Assembly (NCBI GenBank): GCA_036897625.1
Contig: JAYMTA010001009.1
Span: forward strand, 1 to 22,386
Reading direction: 5' to 3'
Length of the DNA: 22,386 nucleotides
Source of the DNA: Pelargonium cotyledonis
Lineage: Eukaryota > Streptophyta > Magnoliopsida > Geraniales > Geraniaceae
The position numbers and the translations under genes were made by a program. Positions 1-11,600 of the stretch are shown one piece after another. Every line of letters begins with the position of its first letter. Positions within the stretch are counted from its first letter, which is position 1. Under the pieces are notes generated by a model. It made no database searches. It saw nothing but the letters and a program-made list of their open reading frames with translations, and was not told the origin of the DNA.

Positions 1-250
1 ATGCCGGGAAAGGCTTGTGGATCGCCCTCCCCGCCGTGCATAGCATGTCTCCGAGCATGAGGGAGTCGAACAGCCTCGTCTTGTCGCCGGAACGCCGCCA
101 CGTTGTACGCCGTCTTGTCGTCGTGGTTCCGACGACGATGTGCCCTGGCGTGCCTTCGTCCATTGGTCAGTCACCACTGATTGCGGTGGCAGGAGCAAGA
201 AAGAAAGGTGGAGAGGAGAAGAAGAAGATTAGAAGAATGAGTGGATGTGA
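1..250. other. GC-rich block at the left edge, possible 5' end of a minus-strand gene
   Basis: The first 230 bases are clearly more GC-rich than the AT-rich sequence that follows. On the minus strand a pyrimidine-rich stretch (about 235-185) precedes an ATG at 164-162. The frame from that ATG stays open to the window edge and contains the peptide RLFDSLMLGDMLCTAGRAIH. The plus-strand frame 15-254 is also open but gives an arginine/valine-rich peptide without a recognisable domain. I do not recognise a family in either. The block could be the first exon of a gene running off the window, or a gene fragment. Confidence 0.2.
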
Positions 251-254
251 ATAA

Positions 255-925
255 CTCAAAATAAAAAACTTAATTTCAGAAAGATTAAAAAAAATAATTC
301 ATACATCACTGGTTATTAATTTTTTATTTCAAGAAAGGCAAGACATCTCAAATAAACATGACATCATCTACCACATTATCGAATTTTCTCCACATCAGCA
401 TGAACCCGTACAATTGGCAGATTATTAACGTAACCGCTAACGGAACCGGATGGCAGGGATCTATTTTTGGTATAAAATAAAAATATACGTACTAATTAAG
501 TCTAGTAAAATTAAAGTTTAAGTACTAAATTTGGTATTCCATTAAAATTTAGGTACCAAATATACATTTAGCCCAAAATAGTTATTACTTCTGACATCAT
601 TCAAATTTAACATGTTACGGTACTTGACCAAAATATTTTTGGACATATTTTAGACTGAAATAAAACAAACAAAATATTTTTGGTGTTAATTGAAAGACAG
701 TAAAACTAGAGACTAAAAATAAGACTGAAATAGTAAAAATGTTGGGTCAACCGCGCTTTGAATTCGAATCTCCTTACAGATAATATGAGGTGGATTTTTT
801 CATTTTTCTGATACTTTTATTTGACCAAACTAGTAGAAAGATTATTTTGGAACATATTACCATCAAAAATAGAAATTAGAAAATTGAGGGCTGCCCATGA
901 CATGATTGGGTTGTGACACAACTGA
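255..925. other. AT-rich intergenic region and putative promoter/5'UTR of the purine gene
   Basis: There is no supported gene here. The sequence is AT-rich with many short A/T runs. The last 100 bases before the coding region presumably carry the promoter and 5'UTR of the amidophosphoribosyltransferase gene. I could not pick out a convincing TATA box at a usual distance. Confidence 0.4.
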
Positions 926-2839
926 ATGACCAAACTTGTAAGAGAAGCAAAACCATTGAGGTCCTCTCTCAAACGCCAAAAAAACCTAGAATTAGATGCC
1001 AAAAATAACAAATTGCCTCCAAGCCCTCTTCTCTTCAAAAAGTCCCCACCTTCCACTCCCCCCCCCCCCCCCCCTTCACTGTCCCCACCCCCTAGGGCCA
1101 CCACAAGCCTCTCTTCCTCCTCCACCACCTCCACCACCTCCATCTCCACACCCTCTCACCCCCAACCCCTCTTCCCCAAGTCCTTCTACAAACCCTCCCC
1201 TCCCTTTCCCCACAAGCTCTCCTCCTCCTTCTCGCAGACCCACAAAGCACCCTTCACCGCCGCCTCCAAAAACCCCATCTCCGACATCGTATCCGCCTCC
1301 AAATCAAACCCAGATGACGGTTCCGTTTCCTTCGACGACGATAAGCCTCGCGAAGAGTGCGGCGTCGTCGGAATATACGGCGACTCCGAAGCCTCCCGCC
1401 TCTGCTACCTCCCGCTCCACGCTCTCCAGCATCGCGGCCAGGAAGGAGCCGGAATCGTCGCCGTCCATAACAACGTTCTCCAGTCCGTCACCGGCGTCGG
1501 GCTCGTCTCCGAGGTCTTTAACCAGTCGAAGCTCGACCAATTGCCCGGAGATTTGGCCATCGGGCACGTGCGGTACTCGACTGCCGGCTCGAACATGCTC
1601 AAGAACGTCCAGCCGTTCGTCGCCGGGTACAGGTTCGGCTCTGTCGGGGTCGCACACAACGGCAATTTGGTGAATTACAGAACCCTGAGAGCGAAGCTGG
1701 AAGAGAATGGGTCCATTTTCAATACGAGCTCTGATACTGAGGTTGTGCTCCACCTGATTGCGACCTCAAAGGCTAGACCTTTCTTGATGAGAATCGTGGA
1801 TGCTTGTGAGCAGCTGGAGGGAGCTTATTCAATGGTGTTTGTTACTGAAGATAAGCTCGTCGCCGTGCGAGACCCATATGGGTTTCGTCCTCTGGTGATG
1901 GGTCGGAGGGGCAATGGAGCTGTGGTGTTTGCTTCAGAGACTTGTGCGCTCGACTTGATTGAAGCTACATATGAGAGAGAGGTGGCTCCCGGAGAGGTCA
2001 TTGTAGTCGGCGAAGAGGGGGTCGAGTCATCACTCTGCTTAATGCCTCATCTGCAGCCTAAACAATGTATCTTCGAACACATTTACTTTGCTTTGCCTAA
2101 TTCAGTCATTTTCGGTAGGTCTGTGTATGAGTCTAGAAGGGTTTATGGGGAGATACTTGCTACTGAGAGCCCAGTTGAGTGTGATGTTGTGATTGCAGTG
2201 CCGGATTCTGGGGTTGTGGCTGCACTTGGTTATGCTGTGAAAGCCGGTGTGCCATTTCAGCAGGGGCTGATAAGGTCACACTATGTCGGGAGGACTTTTA
2301 TTGAACCGTCACAGAAGATTAGGGACTTTGGAGTGAAACTCAAGCTTTCGCCGGTGAGGGCTGTGTTGGAGGGGAAGCGGGTTGTGGTTGTAGATGACTC
2401 CATTGTGAGGGGAACTACGTCTTCCAAGATTGTTAGGTTGTTGAAGGAGGCCGGGGCAAAGGAGGTTCATATGAGGATTGCTAGCCCGCCCATCATCGGG
2501 TCATGTTATTATGGAGTGGACACTCCTAGCTCGGAGGAGCTGATATCGAATAGGATGAGTGTGGATCAGATAAGAGACTTCATTGGTTGTGATTCGCTTG
2601 CTTTCCTGTCTTTCAATAGCTTGAAGAGGTATTTGGCTAGTGATTCTCCTAACTTTTGTTATGCTTGCTTTTCGGGGAATTACCCTGTTGAGCCTAAAGA
2701 GCTCAAGGTAAAAAAGGTTGGTGATTTTTTGGATGATGGGCTGAATGGAACCTTTGAATCTATTGATGGGGGCTGGGTTCAAGCGGCGCCCAAACAAAAA
2801 TCCGAACAAAAATCAGCTTGGGAGGTTGGTTCCTTGTAG
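926..2839 (+). CDS. ASE2: amidophosphoribosyltransferase, chloroplastic (glutamine PRPP amidotransferase)
   Basis: This enzyme makes 5-phosphoribosylamine from PRPP and glutamine, the committed step of de novo purine synthesis, in plastids. The open frame of 637 codons has no intron, as in Arabidopsis ASE genes. Residues 1-140 are a Ser/Pro/Lys-rich transit peptide with an acidic run just before the catalytic cysteine. Cys145 in PREECGVVGIYG is the expected N-terminal nucleophile after propeptide removal. The class II glutamine amidotransferase domain follows (HALQHRGQEGAG, GHVRYSTAG, VAHNGNLVNY, NTSSDTE). The phosphoribosyltransferase domain has the PRPP loop VVVVDDSIVRGTT at 486-498. Cys381, Cys527, Cys578 and Cys581 fit the 4Fe-4S ligands of the B. 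subtilis-type enzyme. ATG 926 is the first Met in frame and follows directly on an in-frame TGA. The true start is uncertain because a 17-C run (1058-1074) lies in the transit region and another good ATG at 996 is in a different frame. The gene converges on the Dus3 gene downstream. Confidence 0.95.
   Translation: MTKLVREAKPLRSSLKRQKNLELDAKNNKLPPSPLLFKKSPPSTPPPPPPSLSPPPRATTSLSSSSTTSTTSISTPSHPQPLFPKSFYKPSPPFPHKLSSSFSQTHKAPFTAASKNPISDIVSASKSNPDDGSVSFDDDKPREECGVVGIYGDSEASRLCYLPLHALQHRGQEGAGIVAVHNNVLQSVTGVGLVSEVFNQSKLDQLPGDLAIGHVRYSTAGSNMLKNVQPFVAGYRFGSVGVAHNGNLVNYRTLRAKLEENGSIFNTSSDTEVVLHLIATSKARPFLMRIVDACEQLEGAYSMVFVTEDKLVAVRDPYGFRPLVMGRRGNGAVVFASETCALDLIEATYEREVAPGEVIVVGEEGVESSLCLMPHLQPKQCIFEHIYFALPNSVIFGRSVYESRRVYGEILATESPVECDVVIAVPDSGVVAALGYAVKAGVPFQQGLIRSHYVGRTFIEPSQKIRDFGVKLKLSPVRAVLEGKRVVVVDDSIVRGTTSSKIVRLLKEAGAKEVHMRIASPPIIGSCYYGVDTPSSEELISNRMSVDQIRDFIGCDSLAFLSFNSLKRYLASDSPNFCYACFSGNYPVEPKELKVKKVGDFLDDGLNGTFESIDGGWVQAAPKQKSEQKSAWEVGSL
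1058..1074 (+). repeat. C17 homopolymer inside the transit-peptide coding region
   Basis: Seventeen consecutive C residues encode part of a proline run. The tract sits between the candidate start codons (926 and 996) and the conserved enzyme domain, so its exact length decides which start is in frame. Such runs are prone to slippage and to sequencing error. Confidence 0.9.
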
Positions 2840-4067
2840 CTGACATTGCTGTCAAGCTCTTACTTATCCAGTTTCCGATAATGGTGCTTATGATTCACAG
2901 GCAGGGTCTAAGATAGCGAATGTGTTACAGATTGATCTCTCAATACAGTTGTGATTTGGTTCCTATGATGAATTTGAGTTCCAAAATCTAGGGTATACAA
3001 TTTTGCTAGCTGTCTCCTATGTTTTAGTTGAAACTCATTTATGTGGTTTCATATTCTCTATGGTGGGCATTACATTATGAACTTATGTTATTTTATTTTC
3101 TTCCTTAACATGGTTTATTATAGTACTCTGGAAATCATATTTCATTAGCATCTTCCAAGATTTTTTTCTAATGCATATTCATGGTTGTGTTTTCACATGA
3201 TACTAATTGTGCAAGAGTACATCCCCTACTTTAGTTTGTGTTTCTGTTTTGTATGACAGAAATATTTGGCTGATTCTCTGTTTTGTGTAATTTGTAACAT
3301 TAATCAGAGGAACTATTGTTTGTACTTGCCATTATAGGTACAACATATTTTGTTTGCCCAACAGAGTATATTTGGGCAACATCAACAAATTCAACTCAAA
3401 CTTCATTAAGTTGTGTTACTCAGGTTGGATTTTGTTTTGTGTGTATTGAATTCCCTTTAATAGGAGAGTGGAAATGACCATAAGTATTGATGGAAGGCTT
3501 GTTTTGTACAATGTTAAAGAGGTTTGGTGCCTACTTTCTTATGGGTAGGTGCTATGAAATTTATTCATGTTTGACTCCTACTAATTTTGATGATGCACCT
3601 ATTCTACAATATCTGTCTTGCGGCATTTACTTTATTAAGGTGACAGTTTGAGCTCACTTGTTATGTGTTTAAAGTTAAGTACTTTGGTGAAAATGAGTCA
3701 AATTTAAACTCGACTGAATTATTAACGGATTGAATAATATGAAATGAACACTATCCGTTTATAAATAATTTGACACGACTGAAGCGTTTGAATGATGAGC
3801 TTCAAAATTACACTATCTAACCCAAACATATAAATAAATTGGTTGTTATTGACCCATTATTTCTAAATGAATGGATCCATATATAAGTTGAGCTAGTTGA
3901 CACGAATTCGATTAAGCTAAACCTAAACGATGAGGCTGAGAGCTTGGTGTTCTTTCTCTCGTAGACAAACAATGAGGTCCTACTTGAGAGCCTTGAAGCT
4001 CTTTTTGCGAGCCAGATGTTGTGGTTCTCCTTGAACCATTGGAACTTCTTGTGGGAGGTAAGTATTA
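2840..4067. other. 3' flank of the purine gene, no gene seen
   Basis: The sequence is AT-rich with no conserved reading frame. The first few hundred bases should include the 3'UTR of the amidophosphoribosyltransferase gene. No RNA gene or clear repeat was found in the rest. Confidence 0.4.
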
Positions 4068-4312
4068 TACTCCATCCGTCTTAAAATGAGTCATGTTTTT
4101 CTTGTATTTTTGTACCAAAATAAGTGTCTTGTTTCATTTTCTAGTAAGTTAATTATGCATTAATTGTCAATAATATCCTTATAAAAGTTAATTAGAATCT
4201 CTCAACACATGATCATGAGAATACAATTGTAAGTATACTACACTAACCAACTTCTCCTTAATTTTTCTCAAAATAGAAAGGAAGACACTCATTTTGAGAC
4301 GGAGAGAGAGTA
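4068..4312. mobile_element. Stowaway-like MITE, copy 1
   Basis: The left end reads CTCCATCCGTCTTAAAATGA. The right end is its imperfect inverse (ATTTTGAGACGGAGAGAGAG), and both ends are flanked by TA. That is the structure of Stowaway (Tc1/mariner-derived) non-autonomous elements. The roughly 245 bp interior has no coding capacity. It closely resembles a second copy at 9400-9608 in the same orientation, sharing the segments around AGTTAATTATGCATTAATTG and CACATGATCATGAGAATACA with a few changes. It lies between two convergent genes. Confidence 0.8.
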
Positions 4313-5663
4313 GTTCTCTTTAGGGACGTGGGAGAATCTTGTGGGAGATAAGTGTGACGTTCTCCTTGGACCTTGGTCCCTTGGAACTATTTTGTGAGAG
4401 CTAAGTTTTGTGATATTTCTTGGAGCACCCATTTATGGTGTAACTTCAACTGAGAACACCTGATGTACCTTGGACGAAGGAGTTGGAGTTTTGTTTGAGC
4501 CGAGTCGGCCGAGCAGTAGTGGGCAAGTTGTTGGGCTGGTTCGATCGTCGTCTGAGGGTCATAGTGTTCCGCTGTTATGTTCATTCTTGCAGAACTTATT
4601 GATCGAGCGAGGAAGACACGCTCACGTGATTCATAAGATTACTCTCTATTGTCGCCGAGATGTTTGGTTTCCCGAGAAAGGACCGACATGACGCTCATGC
4701 CACGTGTCGAGTCTTTATTTGTTATTGTAATTTATTATTATTTGGAAAACACAAACTTTTTCTTTCAGAATTCAAGAGAACTTTAATTAAAATAATTATT
4801 TTACTCATCCAAAAGTTTCGTAACTTTTTAGTGACAACATGGGCAGCAATTAGCAAATGTGACAATTTAAGAGGATATGGATGTAATTTTTCCAAACTTC
4901 TTAATTATAATTTATTGTCACACCCTGAAAGAATGAGTCTCCATGCGCCCTAAGAGTGGTCTTGTCATGCAGGCTCCTATACTTGCGAAACAGATATTGA
5001 TCAGTGTGCTTAATTATGCAAGTTTACCTTCTTTTGCCAACATATGTGTTTTATATTACTTGGCGTCCATAGAATAAGGTGACCCCTCTCTCCGGATGAA
5101 GGAGTTTGAGACGCCTCACGGAGCCAGTTCTTTCGGTCTGTAACATTGTGTACTCTTAAACTAAAACAATATTCCCGATGTTACAAAACTTCATTAAATC
5201 CGCACATTAACCAATATTACACAAATTTACTACTTTATTTGTGGCTCAAGTCTTGAGGATTCAGTCATGGCTTGACCTCATGAACCAATAGTAAGCTTCT
5301 CTGTTGCTGACTTCAATGTCTACAGCAAACTCAAGAGGAGAAATAATGGACTCATAAGACTAGTTTTGTATTATTGTGAAGCTGTTGATACATGACTTAC
5401 GAATATCACTTCAGTTTTGTTTTATGCCCTTTTTTTGGCACATTACATCAAGACTTTAGCATAATTTTGACTTGTAAGGGCTAGAAATCTAAATGGCCCT
5501 TCCCAAGTTCAAGATAGATAAATGTTTCACTTTTTGCTATCCAAGATGATACACTTTAAAACATTCTTGCATTACAAAATGAAGATTCAAAACTAAACAA
5601 ACATTCAATTGAGTCAAATACGGGCATTGAGGGGAAAAAAATGTTGTTTGCGTATGCCGAATT
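4313..5663. other. intergenic region between convergent genes
   Basis: Short open frames occur (for example 4470-4691 and 4660-4953 on the plus strand), but none has a recognisable motif. The right part should hold the 3'UTR of the minus-strand Dus3 gene. A possible AATAAA poly(A) signal on the minus strand lies near 5235, about 430 bases after its stop codon. Confidence 0.4.
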
Positions 5664-8600
5664 TTAGCCATTTTCTGCCCGGTCATAGGCATTGGACTTG
5701 TGCTTCGGTGCAAATGTGAAGCCATCAGGCACTTTGCCAAGCAACATTTCGGTGATCCGAACCTGCAAAATGGACAAGAATGTCATTACAATCACACGAC
5801 CTAATGTCTCAAAAGCCCTAGTAATCTTCCAAGCCAAAAGGCCACAGCTTACCCAATCAGCAGCAGATTCAGAGGCCATTAATGTTTCAAGGTCATCACG
5901 ACCAACATAATAAGGGGGCCGCCAGTTAGGTCGTTGTGGGATCACATCTAAAAGACCAACGGGTATGTATCTATATGTGTAGTTAAGCCATTCCAACAAG
6001 AAATGCCTAGTTGTTTCCACTCCTGCAAATGCAAGATGAAATTCAGGAACCACAGAAATCGAACGTTGAATAATCACACGCATCACAATTCAAAGTATGG
6101 AAGTTATAAGCAATCAATATCAAACAACACAAAATTATGCTAGAAGACTAGGAAATTGTTATAATTCACCATTTTAAATACCATGGATCTATAGTTAAAA
6201 AGATAACAGATTGAAGAGAATGTTAGAAATAGAACTGGTGCTGGGTTATTGAAGTGTGATAAGAAAAGGAATGATAATAGAATGTATGAGATAAATCAGG
6301 CAAAGGTTGGGGTAGCTTCTATTGACATTAAGACTATGAAAACACGATTGAAGTGGTCTGGATGTCTGCAATGTAGAAAATAGAGACCGCATGTGGAAAT
6401 ATGAGAATTTAGTTAAAAGAAACATAAAATGGTAGGGGTAGGTATATTTAATGAGAAAAATAATTGGGAAATACACAATAACATTTGGTTTTGCAGAGAG
6501 TAACATTAAATAGGATGAACTGGAGGAGGTAAAATGGTAAATACTAGAAAAGGATCCCAAAGAGTTATGCTAAAGGATTCATAGCCCCACCTTTTTTGGT
6601 TAATGGGTTAGTTGTTATTTTGTTACACATTCCATGGGAATTCACTCTCAACCTTAACCCAGTTGTAATAAGAGATGTACTGACAAGCATGGTTGTTAAT
6701 CTTACACATTGTACAATACATGCCGCGATACGATACAACCATCAATCGATATGCCTGAATCGCTAGGAGGCCTGAATCATTGATATCGTAGCAAATTGGT
6801 TTGTATTGCAATTAATGTCAATTCAGACAATTCACATATAATGAAAATTTCTAATTATTTAGGCACAAGTCCATCAATAGATACAGGGCGCACAAATTAT
6901 TATTTCCTATCTTCACTTAAAAGTCCAATAGTGATGGTAGTTAAATATATTATACATCACTTTTCACGATATGAATCTCAATTCAACCACACTGCTATGT
7001 TATTGTTTTCCTTTTACAAGAAGTAAAGGGAAGTTGTTATTCCCTTTACTACATAGCAGGTGCTATATCTCAATTAGGCACTCTTTGTATTAGAATTTTA
7101 ATTTAGAAATGGGAATCAAGAAAGGAAAAGAGATTCTCCGTCATCATGTTTCGATTAAGACTTTTTTGTCATGAGAAATGTGTTGGAATGGGAATGGAAT
7201 ATCTTAATTTCCATTACCATTCCATTTTTTTAATCCAAATGCTACCTCAGTATAAATAAATGCAAGTATGTCAGCAGAAAAGTGTCACTTGAAACAATGA
7301 ATACAACTAAAAAATATTTGATACACAAATATAAATCTGGACAGCAATACACACCTTTTGTGTCAGAACCCCAATGTTCAAGGCCAAACCGCACGTAGTC
7401 CTTCAAAATATTAAATCGTTCCCCAGAACTAATGTCCCAGTGTCGTTGTTCCTTAATTTCAGTAAATATCCAAGGCTGCAAAAAATTAGAAGAGTTTGAG
7501 TGTCAAATTTCATGTACAATGAAAACAGTAAGACTAACAAATTCATAACTCAGAACTAGTACCACAGATAAAAAAATAAAATAAAAATAAATAAATCAAT
7601 AAATAAAAAATTGGGGGAAAATAGAAATTTTCCAAAATACAAACCTTTATCAGTGCGCCTCGAGCAATCATGCACGTCGAAAGCTCAGGGCAGTCAGACT
7701 TGTGCTCATTCCAATCTAGATATGAAAAGATATCTCCATTCCCCACGACTTGCAAGGTGTCAGGGGCTTTTCTGGTACATAGGTTTATATATTCCCAATC
7801 AGCAACCTTGCTATAGCGTTGTTGACGTGTTCTACCGTGTACGGTTATAGCACTTGCTCCCCAGGAGGCAATATCTGCAATTAAAGAATCGATGCGGTTT
7901 TTTCCTTCATAATACCCCATCCGTACCTATTGCAACAGTAAATTGCATCTTATTACATCTTGAACAAAAACAACAATAAGATATACCTTGAAACAAGAGC
8001 AAGGAAAAAATAACTCAAAACATGACAAAGTAGATGAAGTGCAAGTCTTGTAAGGATAACTGGATAAGCTAATATCAGTACTTAAAAATGACTTGTTAAT
8101 TGTTATGATACCATCAACCCACCCTTCCCAAGTAAAGTGACATCATTGTATGGAACAATAAAAAAATGTTATTGCGGACCTTAACAGTTATGGGTGCGGC
8201 CGCCGTGCATGAAGCTGCATCTATAATGCTCTTCATCCGCATTGGTTTATTCAGAAGAGATGAACCAGCTCCCTTATTAACAACGATATCAATTGGACAC
8301 CCCATATTTATATCAATAAAATCCACAGTACATTCTTTATCTATGAGCTCGACAGCACGTGTAACAGTATCTGGATACGCCCCACATATCTGCACTCCAA
8401 ACAAATCCTCAGATGCATGTCGTCTCAACAGCGCCCACTCTGAAGCTTGTCCCTAACCCAGTAGCAAAAATTACAGCAAGATATGTCAAATCATGTACCA
8501 CAGGGTTATCAAAGAATAATCAAATACAACAAAAGAGGAAGAAACCCTAATTCACGACTTAAAGGATAAGAAAAAAATATAATAGGATGATGCACAAGAT

Positions 8601-11600
8601 GGCAACACAGAACCCTAATAGTTTCATTTTTCACCTAATGTGCTTGGTTAGTAAAGAAAGATCCTTCTAAACAACCACAAGGATTCATGGTAGAGCTTCA
8701 AATAACTGGAATTGAAAGAAATAGAGCAATCAAACAATAGTCCAATACTAAAGTTTGGCTTACTTGGATCTAGTTCCTCTGCTATGAATTCTAAGAGGTT
8801 TTATACATGGAACTATAGGAAAGTCCCTTAAACTTGACAAAATACATGCACTAAGTAAAGCTAATAGCCTGATAAATTCCATACAAGTAATATAATGTCA
8901 ACAAGCCCTTGGGGACAAACACAAACAGAAAACTCATACACTGGTAGTAAATGTAATATTTTGCAATGCATATAACATTATTCAATACAAGATACTACAC
9001 CAGTTTTAGTACAAATCTGATCAAATATTCAGTAAACGAAAATAGGCAAAACACATACCTGCAATAGATTAGTACACATAGCCATTTCACCACATGTAAT
9101 ATCAGCTCCTAATACTTTACAAACCCTCCGGTATGGAAGATTTCCAACAGTAGTCAATGGTGCAAGATACAGTTTGTCCCTAAAGTCAATAAGCTTCTTT
9201 TCACGAGGGTGTACTTTTAGGCTTCTATCACTATCTGTGCATGTATAATCATTAGCAGCTACTGGTTCAACTAGTGTGCAGCTTTCCTTAAAATCTTCCT
9301 CTGGGACACTCACATCTGCTGCAAAAATTTAAGACAAACAATAGTATTAAAATCTCTAATCTCTAAACCCAAAAAAAAAAAGGAAAAAAAAAGAGGACAT
9401 ACTCCCTCCATCCCAAAATGAATGTTCTCTTTCTTCTTTTAATAAGTTAGTTATGCACGAATTGTCAACAGTATCCTTATAACAAGTTAGTAATTACCCT
9501 TAACACATGATCATAAGGATACAAGAGTAAACATACAGCACTAACTAACTTCTTCTTAATTTTTCTCAAAATAGAAATAAGGACACATTTTGGGATGGAA
9601 GGAGTGTAAAATAAAACAACTCATTTGCAATGTAAAGGTTTACAAGAGCAGCAATTCTCTTCAGTTGTAGATTTAGCTTTCTTGAGTGGCCTAAGTTCAT
9701 CAGTTGCAGATGTCCCATCTACATTACCATCTACTGGCACAGTTGTAGAATGCTCTAATTTGTCAACTGAGTTACTGGCCATTTCATCACCATTACCATT
9801 TGCAGCAGCAACATCATCGGTGTACGAAATAGGCTGATCACTTTCATCATTTTCAGGCATTTTCACTTTTGAACTGCCCTTCCCCTGCAAATAACATGTG
9901 AAAATATAATAAACATGATGCAAGATGATCTCTTCCAAGAATGCTAAAGTGTCAGGTGTACCATATATTTTGATGGGATCAGAAGAAACAGTATAGATTG
10001 ATGACCAATGTTAAAAGCAATATAATACAAATATTATTGATAAGTAAAGCATCCTTAGAAATAGAGGGCTGAAATAAGTTCATTAGTCAAGCGTATTTTA
10101 AAGCATTTACATCTTTGAACTAATTTCAGATCATTTTGGTGGTTATGGAAATATGTATAAAGATAAAGAAAAATATAGGGTACCTCTAAGTACTCCAACT
10201 CCAACTCCATTTGAAAAATAACATTTTAAATGAATAACTAAAATTTGAAAACAATGCAAAAGAGGAAACACAATGAAATTGCAAAAACAGCAACATAGTA
10301 CAACTGATAAAATAATCTACGCAAATGAATTATTGGTTGAGTCTTTAACTAATCATGTCTATGCCTTTGGATCTACGAATTAAATTATCTCTTTTAAATA
10401 TTTTAGCCCACTTTTTAACAGTCTTGTTCGTTGTTTTAGCAACAACAATTGATCTCTACGGTCAGAATCCAATTCATTGCTCCATTTTACCCAATAACCA
10501 AACCAGCCGCCAGCCGGATAGATAGAGCCACCATGGCCACCAATCTCCCAATCCCATTGTCTCTCTTCGCCTTCATTGACATGAGCTCCACTCAAGATGC
10601 TCATCGTGACATCTTACCCCTCCAAAAAGTTTTCAGACATCAACCACCTCAAGGATTCTGTTTTCCTTGCCCACACCGCCGCCGTCACCATCTCCTTCCA
10701 GTTCAGGTTTGCGGCCTCGAAATTTCTCCACAGAGTCAAGCAAGTCCTCCACTTCCACCACAACCCCAATGATTGCAGCCAGTTGTGTTGCCGCTGCCAT
10801 TCGTGAGGCCACCATCAAAGGTCTACTGTACAGATTTTGGCACTTTGTTGAAGTTGGGCATATGAATTTGATCCTAAGGTTTGCGAACAGTAGTTTGATT
10901 TTGGAAATGAGACAGCACAGTGTGACATGCATATATTTCTAGTGTATGTTTGGCAGTGGGAAGAAAAAAAGATTACTTCGTACACTCTAAAAGGATATTT
11001 TGCATTAGTTACATTTGCTGTGAGAAAAAATGTGGGATGACTTACTATGTTTTATTGCAGTATTTTCATTATTTGTGAAGTGTCAACCAAATTATATTGG
11101 CTGTGACTTTGGGTCCTCTAACAAAAAGCAAAATTTAAGAAAAAGAGGGAAAAGATACATGTGTACAAAAATTGAGACAGAGCTAACAAAGTAGCTAAAG
11201 AGAGTAAGAACTGATGAGTGGGGCCCATTTATACCAGAAGTCCAAGAGCTTTGAGTTTTGCATCTGCTTTAGGGAACTGCATTTTGTTTTTCCACAACAG
11301 CTTCTGAACATCTTTGCTCAATCCATTCATTTCAGAGCATTGCTTCAGAACAGTTGAAGAACCGCCGGGAACATCTTTATGTGTGCCTGCAAACCTACAT
11401 GCTACACCATAAGGACATGAACCTTGAGCACTTGCAAAAGGACATTCTCCCTCTATATCAGCAGGTTTCTGCATTTTTAAACATAGAGATGGACATATTA
11501 GTTCACTCACAATGAAAAAAATTATCAAGGAAAAAACATGTAAATCAGTTTAAGACATGCTGCATTACCTGATCCTTATAGGATTCCAAGTCATGACTGA

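Noticed and set aside
996..1673. A proline-rich 225-residue protein starting at ATG 996
   Set aside because: Beyond the C17 run it reads the conserved enzyme domain in the wrong frame. Only its first part may be real, as an alternative transit peptide start.
817..1753. Minus-strand open frames (817-1149, 1304-1753, 1405-1665) over the purine enzyme gene
   Set aside because: They are antisense shadows of the Pro/Ser-rich and GC-rich 5' half of a conserved coding sequence and show no motif of their own.
4470..4953. Possible small plus-strand genes at 4470-4691 and 4660-4953
   Set aside because: They show no domain, no codon pattern and no splice context, and they are the length expected by chance.
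6690..6830. Imperfect inverted repeat with CAATACA-like ends in Dus3 intron 8
   Set aside because: The arms match only over short, interrupted stretches and no target duplication was visible, so I did not call an element.
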